A DNA stretch of 54,066 bases, from NCBI GenBank assembly GCA_005888465.1, contig VAYJ01000056.1:1-54066 (forward strand), read 5' to 3'. This document shows positions 18,284 through 26,713 of the stretch, piece by piece. The notes below the pieces were generated by a model that had not been told where the DNA came from, did no database searches, and was given only the letters and a program-made list of their open reading frames with translations. Every line of letters begins with the position of its first letter. Position 1 is the stretch's first letter. A program made the translations under genes and the position numbers. This stretch comes from Actinomycetota bacterium (GTDB taxonomy: Bacteria > Actinomycetota > UBA4738).

Positions 18284-19501
18284 TCAGCCCGGCTCTGCAT
18301 AGATGCCCCGGCCGCTCCCATGGTCGAAGAAGTGAAGGTGCCCCGTGTCGACGTACAGCTCCAGTGCCTCTCCGACCCGAGCGGTCGTTCGCGGATTCAA
18401 CCGAGCCAGGAAGACGGACTTGCCGTGTGCAGCCACCTGCTCCAAGCCCTGAACGGCTTCTTGTCCCACGTCTGCGGCCAGCTCCTTCACGTCTTCCGTC
18501 ACCACGACCGGCGAATCAACCGAGAAGTGCACCACCACGTCTGATCCGAGCGCCTCGCGCAGCTCGACCGTCGCACGCATCCGTCGGTGCTCGAGCTCGC
18601 CGGACGCAAGGCGAGCGTCTTCAATGTCCTCCGGGCGCACCCCCAGGATGACCCGTTTGCCCTCGTAGGCGAGCAAACCGGGGCGCGTCGTGCCGATATC
18701 GTCCGGAAGCGCCAGGTGGAAGCCACCGAACTCCACATCGAGGGAGCCGTTCGACCGAGAGAGCGTGGCCTCGGTCAGGTTCATGGCGGGTGATCCGATG
18801 AAGCCGGCCACGAAAAGGTTGACGGGATGCTCGTAGAGGTACTGGGGCGCTTCGACCTGCTGGAGGACCCCTTTGCGGATGACCGCCACCCGGTCGCCCA
18901 TCGTCATGGCCTCTGTCTGATCGTGTGTCACATAGATCGTGGTAACGCCCAACTCCCGCTGGATCCGAGCGATCTCCGAGCGCATCTGGACGCGCAGCTT
19001 GGCGTCCAGGTTGGAGAGGGGCTCGTCCATGAGGAAGGCCTGAGGGTTCCGGACGATGGCTCGTCCCATGGCCACACGCTGCCGCTGTCCGCCGGACAGG
19101 GCCTTCGGCTTGCGCTTCAGCAGCTCGTCGAGGCCTAAGATCCGAGCGGCATCGCGCACCCGCCCGTCGATTTCCTCCTTGGAAAGCTTCCTCAGCTTGA
19201 GCCCGAAGGCCATGTTGTCGTACACCGTCATGTGCGGATAGAGCGCGTAGTCCTGGAACACCATGTCGATGTCCCGCTCCTTGGGCTGGAGGTCGTTGAC
19301 GACCCGCTCTCCAATCCGGATCGTCCCGTGAGTGAGTGACTCGAGTCCGGCCACCATCCGAAGTGCCGTGGTCTTGCCGCAACCCGACGGCCCGACGAGC
19401 ACGATGAACTCCCCGTCGTGAATCTCGATGTTGAGCTCTGAAACCGCCGTCGTCCCATCGGGGAACGACTTGGTGACGTGGTCCAGGACGATCTCCGCCA
19501 T
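18284..19501 (-). CDS. Sugar ABC transporter ATP-binding protein (UgpC/MsmX/AglK type)
   Basis: A 405-residue ATPase powering a CUT1 carbohydrate importer. Walker A GPSGCGKTTALRM, Q-loop MVFQDYALYPHMTVYDNMAF, signature LSGGQRQRVAMGRAI, Walker B AFLMDEPLSNLDAKL and H-loop YVTHDQTEAMTMGDRV are intact; the C-terminal 150 residues form the TOBE/MalK regulatory domain (GVRPEDIEDARL). The ATG at 19501 has GGAGG 5 nt upstream, giving MAEIVLDHVTKSF; the frame continues upstream but is not family-like. It is the promoter-distal gene of the minus-strand glucoside importer cluster. Such ATPases often serve several importers. Confidence 0.94.
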   Translation of the reverse strand: MAEIVLDHVTKSFPDGTTAVSELNIEIHDGEFIVLVGPSGCGKTTALRMVAGLESLTHGTIRIGERVVNDLQPKERDIDMVFQDYALYPHMTVYDNMAFGLKLRKLSKEEIDGRVRDAARILGLDELLKRKPKALSGGQRQRVAMGRAIVRNPQAFLMDEPLSNLDAKLRVQMRSEIARIQRELGVTTIYVTHDQTEAMTMGDRVAVIRKGVLQQVEAPQYLYEHPVNLFVAGFIGSPAMNLTEATLSRSNGSLDVEFGGFHLALPDDIGTTRPGLLAYEGKRVILGVRPEDIEDARLASGELEHRRMRATVELREALGSDVVVHFSVDSPVVVTEDVKELAADVGQEAVQGLEQVAAHGKSVFLARLNPRTTARVGEALELYVDTGHLHFFDHGSGRGIYAEPG

Positions 19502-19511
19502 GCTGCCTCCT

Positions 19512-20062
19512 CTACGTTTCTCCGGCCCTTGCCTGTTCCCTGCGGCGTTCGACGAGATGATCGGCGATGCCGATGCTCGTGAAGGGCAGGACCGGCGCTC
19601 CCAAGACGACCACATCCCCTCCCAACCGAAGGAGCAAGAACGTGTAGACGGTGATTGCCGCCACGGCGATGGCCCGAGCCTTCCAGCTGTGGTCCCGCTC
19701 CAGACGAAGAGCAGCCGCACCGCCGGCGCCCATCCCGGCCATCACTCCGGTGACGGCATCGCCGGCCAGGGCGGACACGGGGATGCCAGCAGCATCGCCT
19801 TGACCACGGCACCGGGCGCCCGCGGGTGACCCGAGAGGAAGGCCAGGATCATGAACACGAACGGCACTAGCACCAGCCCCAGGGCGAACGCGGCGCCCGG
19901 ATTGGGTACGTGCGCCGACGTCGACGCCGACGCAACCATCCCCGCCAGCAATGACCAGTAGGCGGGCACGAACGCCAAGGTGGCCATCGTGATGGCCAAC
20001 CACTTGCGGCGTGGGGAGAGGGGAATCGTCGTCTCCCAGGTGGAACGACGGGATCCGGCCAT
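19512..20062 (-). CDS. Small multi-pass membrane protein, frameshifted
   Basis: Between the permease and ATPase genes. From the ATG at 20062 the frame reads MAGSRRSTWETTIPLSPRRK, then helices WLAITMATLAFVPAYWSLLAG and FALGLVLVPFVFMILAFLSG and GAVVKAMLLA; one base appears missing near 19795, after which the next frame continues GIPVSALAGDAVTGVMAGMG, then IAVAAITVYTFLLLRLGG and a charged tail RRREQARAGET ending at 19512. The 551-nt span is one short of a multiple of three, consistent with a single-base loss in a G run. About four membrane segments are predicted. I do not recognise the family; conserved placement inside a sugar ABC operon suggests an accessory membrane component. Confidence 0.7.
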
Positions 20063-20067
20063 GGCAC

Positions 20068-21012
20068 TCAGCCTTTGACCGAGCCCGCGGTGAGCCCACG
20101 CACGAAATAGCGCTGGAGGGAGAGGAACACGACGAGCGGCAGGGACATCGAGATGAACGCCGCCGCCGTCAGCAGTTCCCAGTTCTCTCCTCGCGCCCCC
20201 ACCAGCTGCTGGAGTGCGATGGTGAGCACCCGGTTCTGCGGCGTCCCGCCCAGGAACACATATGCGACCAGGAGATCGTTCCATACCCAGAGGAACTGGA
20301 AGATGGCGAACGCGGCCAGGGCGGGCACGGAAAGCGGGACGATGAGCCGCCAGAAGATCGTGAAGTGATCCGCCCCGTCGATCTTGGCCGACTCGATGAG
20401 GGAGGAGGGTAACGAGCCGATGTAGTTCCGGAGCAGGTACACGGCCAGGGGCAATCCGAAAGCAGTGTGGGCCAACCAGACCGCCAGGAATGTGCCTCCC
20501 AGGTTCAGGTCCGGGAAGAGCACCAGCGTCCCGACTGCGGCTCCGCCCGTGTACAGGCGGAGGATCGGGATCAAGGCCATCTGCAGGGGCACCACCAGCA
20601 GTCCCACCACAACGACGAACATGATGTGCCGGCCCCGGAATGTCATCCAGGAAAACGCATAGGCGGCGAAGGCGGCGATGGTGATAGGGATCACGGTCGA
20701 GGGGATGGTCACCGCCAGGCTGTTCAGGAAGGCGTTGCCGAACCCTCCGGTCGACAGGGCCGATCGGTAGTTCTGGAGCGTCCATTCCGCCAGCCGGAAC
20801 GGATGGGCAAAGACGGTCCACCATCCCGTGCTCTCGACGAGATCCGGTGGCCGGAAGGAGCTGATCAGGACGCCGACCGTTGGAATGATCCAGATCACGA
20901 CGACCACCAGGATCATGATCCGGACGAACCACCCGCCGCCCCCGGTCGGCCCGCCTGCCCGCTCTCGCGTCTCAGTGCCAGGCACGACCCGCACCGCGTC
21001 CACGGCGCTCAT
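20068..21012 (-). CDS. Sugar ABC transporter permease (MalG/AglG-like)
   Basis: A 314-residue CUT1 inner-membrane subunit with six predicted helices, starting IMILVVVVIWIIPTVGVLISSF near residue 32. The cytoplasmic EAA loop that docks the ATPase is visible as SLIESAKIDGADHFTIFWRLIVPLSVPAL (read in two parts around residue 220). The ATG at 21012 overlaps the upstream permease by 4 nt, and the gene is followed after 5 nt by the small membrane protein. It pairs with the MalF-like permease to form the channel. Confidence 0.93.
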   Translation of the reverse strand: MSAVDAVRVVPGTETRERAGGPTGGGGWFVRIMILVVVVIWIIPTVGVLISSFRPPDLVESTGWWTVFAHPFRLAEWTLQNYRSALSTGGFGNAFLNSLAVTIPSTVIPITIAAFAAYAFSWMTFRGRHIMFVVVVGLLVVPLQMALIPILRLYTGGAAVGTLVLFPDLNLGGTFLAVWLAHTAFGLPLAVYLLRNYIGSLPSSLIESAKIDGADHFTIFWRLIVPLSVPALAAFAIFQFLWVWNDLLVAYVFLGGTPQNRVLTIALQQLVGARGENWELLTAAAFISMSLPLVVFLSLQRYFVRGLTAGSVKG

Positions 21013-22133
21013 CGGATGGCCTCCTGCTCCCGGAACCGGCGGATGTTCCAGATCATCACCGGGATGATCGCCAGAAATAAGACGACGGCGATGGCTCCGC
21101 CCCGGCCGTTGTTCCCCCGGATGAAGAACCACGCGATCATCCGTTCGGCGATCACCTCCGTGCCCCTGCCCTCGGGGTTCCCCATGACGAAGACGATGTC
21201 GAAGACCTTCATGGCGTTGATGACCATGTAGGTGGCCACTACCACGATCGTCGGGAGGATGGTGGGAACGGTGATCCGACGGAACACCTGAAGCTCGGAG
21301 GCACCGTCGATGCGGGCGGCCTCGATGATCCCCTCCGGGATCGCCTTGATAGCCGCGGACAGGATCACCATGGCGAAGCCGGTCTGCATCCAGACCATGA
21401 TGACGACGAGCAAGAGGTTGTTCCAGGGCTTCTGATCGAGCCACGGGACCGGGTTCTTGCCCAGCCCCAGCATGATCCCGTTGAGCAGCCCGATATTCGA
21501 GCCGAACCCTTGCGGGCGGAAGCTGTAGACGAAATCCCATACCACCGACGCGCCGGCGAACGAGATCGCCATCGGCAGGAAGATCAGGGACTTGGCGAGC
21601 GCCTCGCCGCGGCGAAGCCGGTCGGCCAGCGTGGCGAAGCTCAGCCCGATGATCACGGCCACGAGCGGCACGAGCACGATCCATCCGATCGTGTTGCGGA
21701 TCGCAGTGAGCATGTCGTGGTCGGAGAACACGAATCGGTAATTGTCCAACCCTGCGAAGCCGGTGGACGTGGCGTCCTTGAAGCTGATGATGATCGTGTT
21801 GATCACCGGGTACACGAGGAACACGCTGAGGATGACCAGGCACGGCCCGACGAACACATACGGCCGAACTCCCTCTCGGAAGCGGGCGGGAAGCAGCCCG
21901 ACCACCCGGTTCATAGCCCAAAACAGGAGGAAGATGCCGCCTACACCCACCGCTACGGCCACCACGACGATGAGGGCCCGGTTCGCGTTGGCGTTTCGCA
22001 GGTAGTCGAACGTGCCCCACAGCAGCACGAACGCCAGGATGGGGATGGCCACGGCGCCGAGAATCCTCAGGAGCGACAGCCAGAGGGTCGCTCCCCGCGA
22101 GATCCGGGCCCCATCGGGGACCTCGTCGCTCAT
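21009..22133 (-). CDS. Sugar ABC transporter permease (MalF/AglF-like)
   Basis: A 374-residue CUT1 permease. Two N-terminal helices (LGAVAIPILAFVLLWGTF and ALIVVVAVAVGVGGIFLLFW) precede the conserved six-helix core beginning YVFVGPCLVILSVFLVYPV; the extended N-terminus and the FKDATSTGFAGLDNY segment resemble AglF of alpha-glucoside importers. The EAA docking loop reads EGIIEAARIDGASELQVFRR. The gene is separated from the receptor gene by 114 nt containing a strong hairpin and overlaps the next permease by 4 nt. Confidence 0.93.
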   Translation of the reverse strand: MSDEVPDGARISRGATLWLSLLRILGAVAIPILAFVLLWGTFDYLRNANANRALIVVVAVAVGVGGIFLLFWAMNRVVGLLPARFREGVRPYVFVGPCLVILSVFLVYPVINTIIISFKDATSTGFAGLDNYRFVFSDHDMLTAIRNTIGWIVLVPLVAVIIGLSFATLADRLRRGEALAKSLIFLPMAISFAGASVVWDFVYSFRPQGFGSNIGLLNGIMLGLGKNPVPWLDQKPWNNLLLVVIMVWMQTGFAMVILSAAIKAIPEGIIEAARIDGASELQVFRRITVPTILPTIVVVATYMVINAMKVFDIVFVMGNPEGRGTEVIAERMIAWFFIRGNNGRGGAIAVVLFLAIIPVMIWNIRRFREQEAIR

Positions 22134-22185
22134 AGGCCCCTACCGGTCGATGACCCCACCACCCCTCCTTCCGCAAGGAGCCAGA

Positions 22186-22215
22186 TGGGAGCGGCCGGTG
22201 AGCCGGCCACTCCCA
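22186..22215 (-). terminator. Intercistronic stem-loop between receptor and permease genes
   Basis: A near-perfect hairpin: TGGGAG (22186-22191) pairs with CTCCCA (22210-22215) and GGCCGG (22193-22198) with CCGGCC (22203-22208), with one C/A mismatch and a 4-nt loop. No T run follows, so it is probably an attenuator or 3' stabiliser that keeps receptor mRNA above permease mRNA, as is common in binding-protein-dependent importers. Confidence 0.6.
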
Positions 22216-22247
22216 CCCAATCATCAACGAGCTCGGGGATGTCGTCC

Positions 22248-23564
22248 CTAGCTCGCCGGCCAGCTCTTCTCGATGTCGCTCAGCACACCGTCGAGCGAAC
22301 TCGGGCCGCCCTGCAGGTACTTCACCATGCCCGTCCAGAAGCTTCCCGATCCAACCGCGGACGGCATCGCGTCGGAGGCGTCGAACCGGGCGTTACCGCT
22401 CTTGATCGCCGCGGACGTCACCTGGGAGGCGCCCGCGAGGATGCTGTTCGCGTAGCAGTCCTGTGCCACGTTCACGTTCGGAGAGATCCTGGACGTCGCT
22501 TCGCTCTTGCCTTGGTCGCACTGGACCTGGGTGCCGGAGAACTTCTCGACGAAGTCCTTCACCTCTGGGGCGTTCCGGAAGACGACCGAGAGCTCTCCAC
22601 CGATCAGCGCCGCCTGCTGGTTCGGATCGTCGATCGTCGGGAACGGGAAGAAGTCGTAGTCGACCCCTGCCTTGGCGCTCGAGGGGAAGAACGCGTTGAT
22701 GAAGTTCGCCTGCCGGTGCAGCCAGCAGCCCGGAGGCTCCTTGAACATCGGGAGCGGTGCGTCACCAAACGCGATGGAAGGGGTCTGGGCGGCACCACCG
22801 AGGACCCATCCCGAGTGGAACATGACATCCCCGAACAGCTGCCCAGCATGAGCGACCGTCGGGTCGTTGAACGGGATCTCGTGCTTCACCCACTTGTCAT
22901 ACGTGGCCGGGCCGGCGGTACGGAGCATGATGTCCTCCATCCAGTCCGTCGCAGGCCATCCGGTGGCGCCCCCGCTCTCGAAGCCCACACACCAGGGCGT
23001 GCCGCCGTCATTCTGGATCTGGGTGGACAGAGCCAACAGCTGGTCCCACGTCGTGGGGATCTGGTAGCCGGCCTTGTCGAAGTCGTCCTTCGGGTACCAG
23101 ATCATGCTCTTGAGGTTGACGTTGGTGGGGATACCGTAGTGCTTGCCCTTGTACTCCCCCAGACCCATTAGGTAGGGACCGAAGTCCTTCGTCATCTGGG
23201 CCACGTCGAGGCCGAGATCCTCGAGAGCGATGGCCTTTCCCCCTTTTGCCTGCTCGATTACCGATCCGGGCTGCGGGTACATCGCGACGTCCGGAGGGTT
23301 CCCGCCCTGTACCCGGATCTTCACCTGCTCCTCGAAGTCCGCGTTGGCCTCGACCGTTGCGACGTAGTGCGCACCCTTGTTGATGTCCGCATCGATGGTG
23401 CTCTGCAAAGCCTGTGCCTCCGCTGGCTCCATGGCGCTCAATACGCTCACTCGGCCAATGTTCTTCGACGCCTGGTTCGGGTTCTTGTTGCTGGTTCCGC
23501 TCCGGCACGCCGTGGCCATTACGCCCAACGCGACCGGAACAACGATCCATCTGGCAACTCGCAT
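22248..23564 (-). CDS. Extracellular solute-binding lipoprotein of a glucoside ABC importer
   Basis: A 438-residue family 1 solute-binding protein. The ATG at 23564 has GGGAAG just upstream and gives a signal peptide MRVARWIVVPVALGVMATAC with lipobox MATAC, so it is anchored outside the membrane. Family features include GGNPPDVAMYPQPGSV, YGIPTNVNLKSMIWYP, PTTWDQLLALSTQI, and the tryptophan-rich GGATGWPATDWMEDIML, which resembles AglE-type alpha-glucoside receptors. The neighbouring GH1 beta-glucosidase points instead to beta-glucosides such as cellobiose, so the substrate is open. It is the first gene of the importer operon. Confidence 0.93.
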   Translation of the reverse strand: MRVARWIVVPVALGVMATACRSGTSNKNPNQASKNIGRVSVLSAMEPAEAQALQSTIDADINKGAHYVATVEANADFEEQVKIRVQGGNPPDVAMYPQPGSVIEQAKGGKAIALEDLGLDVAQMTKDFGPYLMGLGEYKGKHYGIPTNVNLKSMIWYPKDDFDKAGYQIPTTWDQLLALSTQIQNDGGTPWCVGFESGGATGWPATDWMEDIMLRTAGPATYDKWVKHEIPFNDPTVAHAGQLFGDVMFHSGWVLGGAAQTPSIAFGDAPLPMFKEPPGCWLHRQANFINAFFPSSAKAGVDYDFFPFPTIDDPNQQAALIGGELSVVFRNAPEVKDFVEKFSGTQVQCDQGKSEATSRISPNVNVAQDCYANSILAGASQVTSAAIKSGNARFDASDAMPSAVGSGSFWTGMVKYLQGGPSSLDGVLSDIEKSWPAS

Positions 23565-23706
23565 ACTTCCCGCCCCCCTCCTGGACACCAGGATCGGTCG
23601 GCACTTCAACGGTAATCTACCCCTGCCTGCTCGCCGTCGCGCGGGCAAACAGGCGGTCCCCGCCTTTGCGGACCTCGCGGGCCGTCTCGAGACCTCACCG
23701 AGGACA

Positions 23707-24738
23707 TCAGGCTGACTTCCGTTTGATCAGCGAGGTCGGCACGATGACGTGTTCGGTACGCGATGCCCCTGCAACCTGCCGGAACAGCATCTCGGAGGTC
23801 TGGGCGACCATCTCGTCCAGCGGTTGGCGGATGGTGGTCAGCGCCGGTGAGGTGTGGCGGGCCAGCGGGGCGTCGTCGAAGCCGACGACCGCCACGTCCT
23901 GCGGAACCCGTCGCCCGGCCGCCCGAAGTGCCTGCAGCGCCCCGGCAGCCATCAGGTCGGAGGCGACGAACACCCCATCGATGTCCGGGTTCTTTTCGAG
24001 CAGCCTGGTCAGTGCCACGTGCCCTGCCTCCTCGGTGAAGTCGCCGCCCTGGACCAGGCCTTTTCGCTGCGGGATGTGGGCGGCGGTCAGCGCGTCCCGG
24101 TAACCCTCGAATCGGTCGACCCCCACGCACATGTCCAGGGGCCCGGTGATGGTCGCGATCCGTCGGCGTCTCCTGGCGATCAGGAATTGCACAGCGAGGC
24201 GCGCCCCACCTCGGTTGTCGGCATCGACGAAGGGAACGACGGGGTCACCCTTTGGGCGCCCGACGAGAACCGTGGGGATCCCAGCTTCGACGAATGCCCC
24301 GGGCAGTGGATCCTCGCCATGAAGCGACATCAGCACCACCCCGTCGACGTGGCCCTGCCGGACGTAGCGCTCGACCTTTTCATGCTCCCTGGTGCCCTGG
24401 GCCATGACCAGGACCAGCTGGAGATCCTTCATCGACACCGCGGCCCCGATCCCGCGCACCAGGGCCGCGAAGAACGGATCGCCGAATACCCGGGCCTCGG
24501 GTTCGGAAACCACCAAGGCGATGGTGTCCGTGCGGCGCGTGACGAGCGTTCGGGCGGCGCGATTGGGCACGTAACCGAGCCGGGCGATGGCTCGCTCGAC
24601 CTCGGCCCTCACCGCCGGGCTCGCCTTGGGCGAGCCGTTCACCACACGGGAGACCGTCGCCCGCGACACTCCCGCGACGGCCCCGACCTCCTCGAGCGTG
24701 GGCCGTCTCGGCGCGCCGCGCATCGACTTCAGCGCCAT
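23707..24738 (-). CDS. LacI-family transcriptional repressor
   Basis: A 343-residue regulator. Residues 14-60 form the LacI DNA-binding domain: PTLEEVGAVAGVSRATVSRV, hinge helix containing YVPNRAARTLVTRR. The rest is the periplasmic-binding-like sensor domain (TIALVVSEPEARVFGDPFF, GVVLMSLHGEDP, DGVFVASDLMAAGALQAL, VAVVGFDDAPLARHTSPALT). It lies between the importer operon and the GH1 gene, overlapping the latter by 10 nt, and most likely binds the 14-bp palindrome at 26180, lifting repression when a glucoside is present. It is analogous to CebR in Streptomyces. Confidence 0.94.
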   Translation of the reverse strand: MALKSMRGAPRRPTLEEVGAVAGVSRATVSRVVNGSPKASPAVRAEVERAIARLGYVPNRAARTLVTRRTDTIALVVSEPEARVFGDPFFAALVRGIGAAVSMKDLQLVLVMAQGTREHEKVERYVRQGHVDGVVLMSLHGEDPLPGAFVEAGIPTVLVGRPKGDPVVPFVDADNRGGARLAVQFLIARRRRRIATITGPLDMCVGVDRFEGYRDALTAAHIPQRKGLVQGGDFTEEAGHVALTRLLEKNPDIDGVFVASDLMAAGALQALRAAGRRVPQDVAVVGFDDAPLARHTSPALTTIRQPLDEMVAQTSEMLFRQVAGASRTEHVIVPTSLIKRKSA

Positions 24739-26194
24739 CCGTCGCCCCCTCGATCAGCGATCGCGGCAAGCCCGTTGTCCTGAATCACACGGCGATACCA
24801 TCCAGCGCTTTCCTTCGGGATCCGCCGCTGCGAGGCGTAGTCCACGTACACCAGGCCGAAGCGGGGTACGTACCCCTCGGCCCATTCGAAGTTGTCGAGC
24901 AGGGACCACACGAAATAGCCGCGCAAGTCGACGCCGGCCTCGATCGCCCCGTGGGCGGCGGCGAGGTGTCGGCGCAGATAGTCGATCCGGTCGTGATCGT
25001 GAACGTGGCCGTCCGGTGCCGGGTGATCATCGTACGCCGCGCCGTTCTCCGTGACCAGGATGGGGACGGGAGGGTAGTTCCGGTGCAAGTGCACGAGTAC
25101 CTCGGTCAGCCCGCTCGGGTCGATCTCCCATCCCATCGAGGTCCGGGGGACGTCCTGGGAGAGGATGGCAATGCGTTCGGCACCCGGCCAGCCGGGTGGC
25201 GCTCCCTTCGTCCCGTCCCGCATGGGCCCATCAGACTCCGCTACGGTAAACCGCCGGTAATAGTTGACGCCCAGCATGTCGATGGGCGAGGCGATGATGC
25301 CCTCGTCACCGGGTCGCATGTGCGAGAAGTCACTGCGATCACGTCTTCCGGATAGCCGCCCTTCAGGACGGGGTCCAGGAAGAGCCGGTTCAGCACGCCG
25401 TCCATGCGCCTGGCCGCGTCCACGTCCTCCGCGGAAGAGGAAGCAGCCCGCACCGGCGCGGGATTCAGGACGATGCCGAATACGCGCCCACCAGGGTGGA
25501 CGGCTCGGAGCGAATCGACGGCCAGGCCATGGGCCAGCAGCAGATGATGGGCCGCGACAACCGCCCTCTGGGGGTCCCGAAACCCGGGCGCGTGCAGGCC
25601 GTTCCCGTACCCCATGAACGCAGAACACCAGGGCTCGTTGATCGTCATCCAGTACATCACCCGATCTCCCAGGGCCCCGTACACGTGCGCCGCATAGTCG
25701 GCGAAGCGATAGGCGGTATCGCGGTTGGGCCACCCCCCCACGTCCTCGAGCGGCTGCGGGAGGTCCCAGTGATACAGGGTCAGCACGGGGGCGATGCCGG
25801 CGGCCAAGAGAGCATCAACCAGCCCTCGGTAGAAGTCGAGGCCCCGCTCGTTCACCGCTCCGGACCCGTCCGGTTGCACCCGAGGCCAGGCCACGGAGAA
25901 GCGATAGCTCCTCAGGCCGAGCTCGCCCATCATCTCCACATCCCTGGCCCAGTGGTGGTAGTGATCGGATGCGACGTCGCCCGTGTCGCCGTTCCGGACC
26001 CGTCCCGGCAGCCGGCAGAACGTGTCCCAGATCGAGGGTCCCCTGCCGTCCTCCGCCGCCCCCCCCTCGACCTGATACGCGGCGGTCGCCGCGCCCCACA
26101 GGAACCCATCGGGGAACCTCAGGTGCTCGTCGTCCGGCTGAGCCGGCACGGAGCGATCGGGTCTCGAGGGCTTATCTCGTGAGAGCGCTCTCAC
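24729..26194 (-). CDS. GH1 family beta-glucosidase, frameshifted
   Basis: A glycoside hydrolase family 1 enzyme that would release glucose from cellobiose or other beta-glucosides in the cytosol after import. The N-terminal part reads FPDGFLWGAATAAYQVEGG, then LTLYHWDLPQPLED and the acid/base motif TINEPW. After one base apparently missing near 25335 the next frame continues DFSHMRPGDEG, DMLGVNYYRR, the nucleophile motif VTENGAAY and SLLDNFEWAEGY. The 1466-nt span is one short of a multiple of three. The GTG at 26194 sits 8 nt from a -10 candidate with a perfect TTGACA -35, suggesting a leaderless start; a GTG at 26149 is the alternative. No signal peptide is seen. Confidence 0.9.
26180..26193. 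promoter_or_regulatory. LacI/CebR-type operator
   Basis: Perfect 14-bp palindrome TGAGAGCGCTCTCA with the central CG typical of LacI-family sites and differing from the Streptomyces CebR box TGGGAGCGCTCCCA at two symmetric positions. It overlaps the initial codons of the beta-glucosidase and lies just downstream of its promoter, where bound repressor would block initiation. No second copy is evident upstream of the receptor gene. Confidence 0.85.
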
Positions 26195-26202
26195 GGGTGC
26201 TT

Positions 26203-26231
26203 ACACTGACCGCCTGGAGCAGGTTTGTCAA
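26203..26231 (-). promoter_or_regulatory. Promoter of the beta-glucosidase gene
   Basis: A consensus -35 TTGACA (26231-26226) and a -10 candidate CAGTGT (26208-26203) at 17-nt spacing, oriented toward the GH1 gene. Initiation is expected at about 26196, within two bases of the GTG at 26194 and of the operator. Confidence 0.6.
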
Positions 26232-26275
26232 GCGACCGGGACTACCGACGGAAGCATCACTGAGAGGTTTCCGCC

Positions 26276-26713
26276 ATGAAATGGGTCACACGAGAGAACG
26301 CGAACGTCGACAGGGTTGCATGTCCATGGTTGATCCGGCGCTTCATCGACCCGGGTGCCCAGTTCCTGTTCGTCGCCAGGGACCAGGTGCTCGCCGTCGC
26401 CGATCGCGAGGGTGCGCACTCCTTCGATGCGGCGGGCGCCGAGTACACGCACCGCGACGGGCTCTGCTCGTTCGAGGTGCTCATGGATGCGTTCGGATTG
26501 GGTGAGGACGCGGCGCTCGCGCGACTCGCCTCCATCGTGCATGCGGCGGACGTCTCGGAGGACCTCGGGACGTCGGCCGAGGGGCCGGGGCTGGCGGCGA
26601 TCGCCCGCGGCTTCGCGATCGTGCACGGCACCGACGACCATCGGAAGGTGGAGCTCGAGGCGCCGATGTACGACGCGCTCTACGCGTGGTGCGGGGAGCA
26701 GGCCGCGAGCTGA
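26276..26713 (+). CDS. ChrB-like chromate resistance protein (C-terminal domain only)
   Basis: A 145-residue protein matching the C-terminal domain of ChrB: MKWVTRENANVDRVACPWLI, RRFIDPGAQFLFV, EGAHSFDAAGAEYTHRDGLCSFEVL and a terminal MYDALYAWC. The conserved ACPWLIRRFID and the His/Cys positions are family features. ChrB is proposed to sense chromate or aid chromate handling; here the N-terminal DNA-binding part is missing, so a regulatory role is uncertain. Its stop overlaps the chrA start (TGATG), so the two proteins are translationally coupled. Confidence 0.85.
   Translation: MKWVTRENANVDRVACPWLIRRFIDPGAQFLFVARDQVLAVADREGAHSFDAAGAEYTHRDGLCSFEVLMDAFGLGEDAALARLASIVHAADVSEDLGTSAEGPGLAAIARGFAIVHGTDDHRKVELEAPMYDALYAWCGEQAAS

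Noticed and set aside
20068..22227. 719-codon minus-strand open frame spanning both permeases
   Set aside because: Only its last 314 residues are a permease; the upstream part is an off-frame reading of the MalF-like gene, so the gene starts at 21012.
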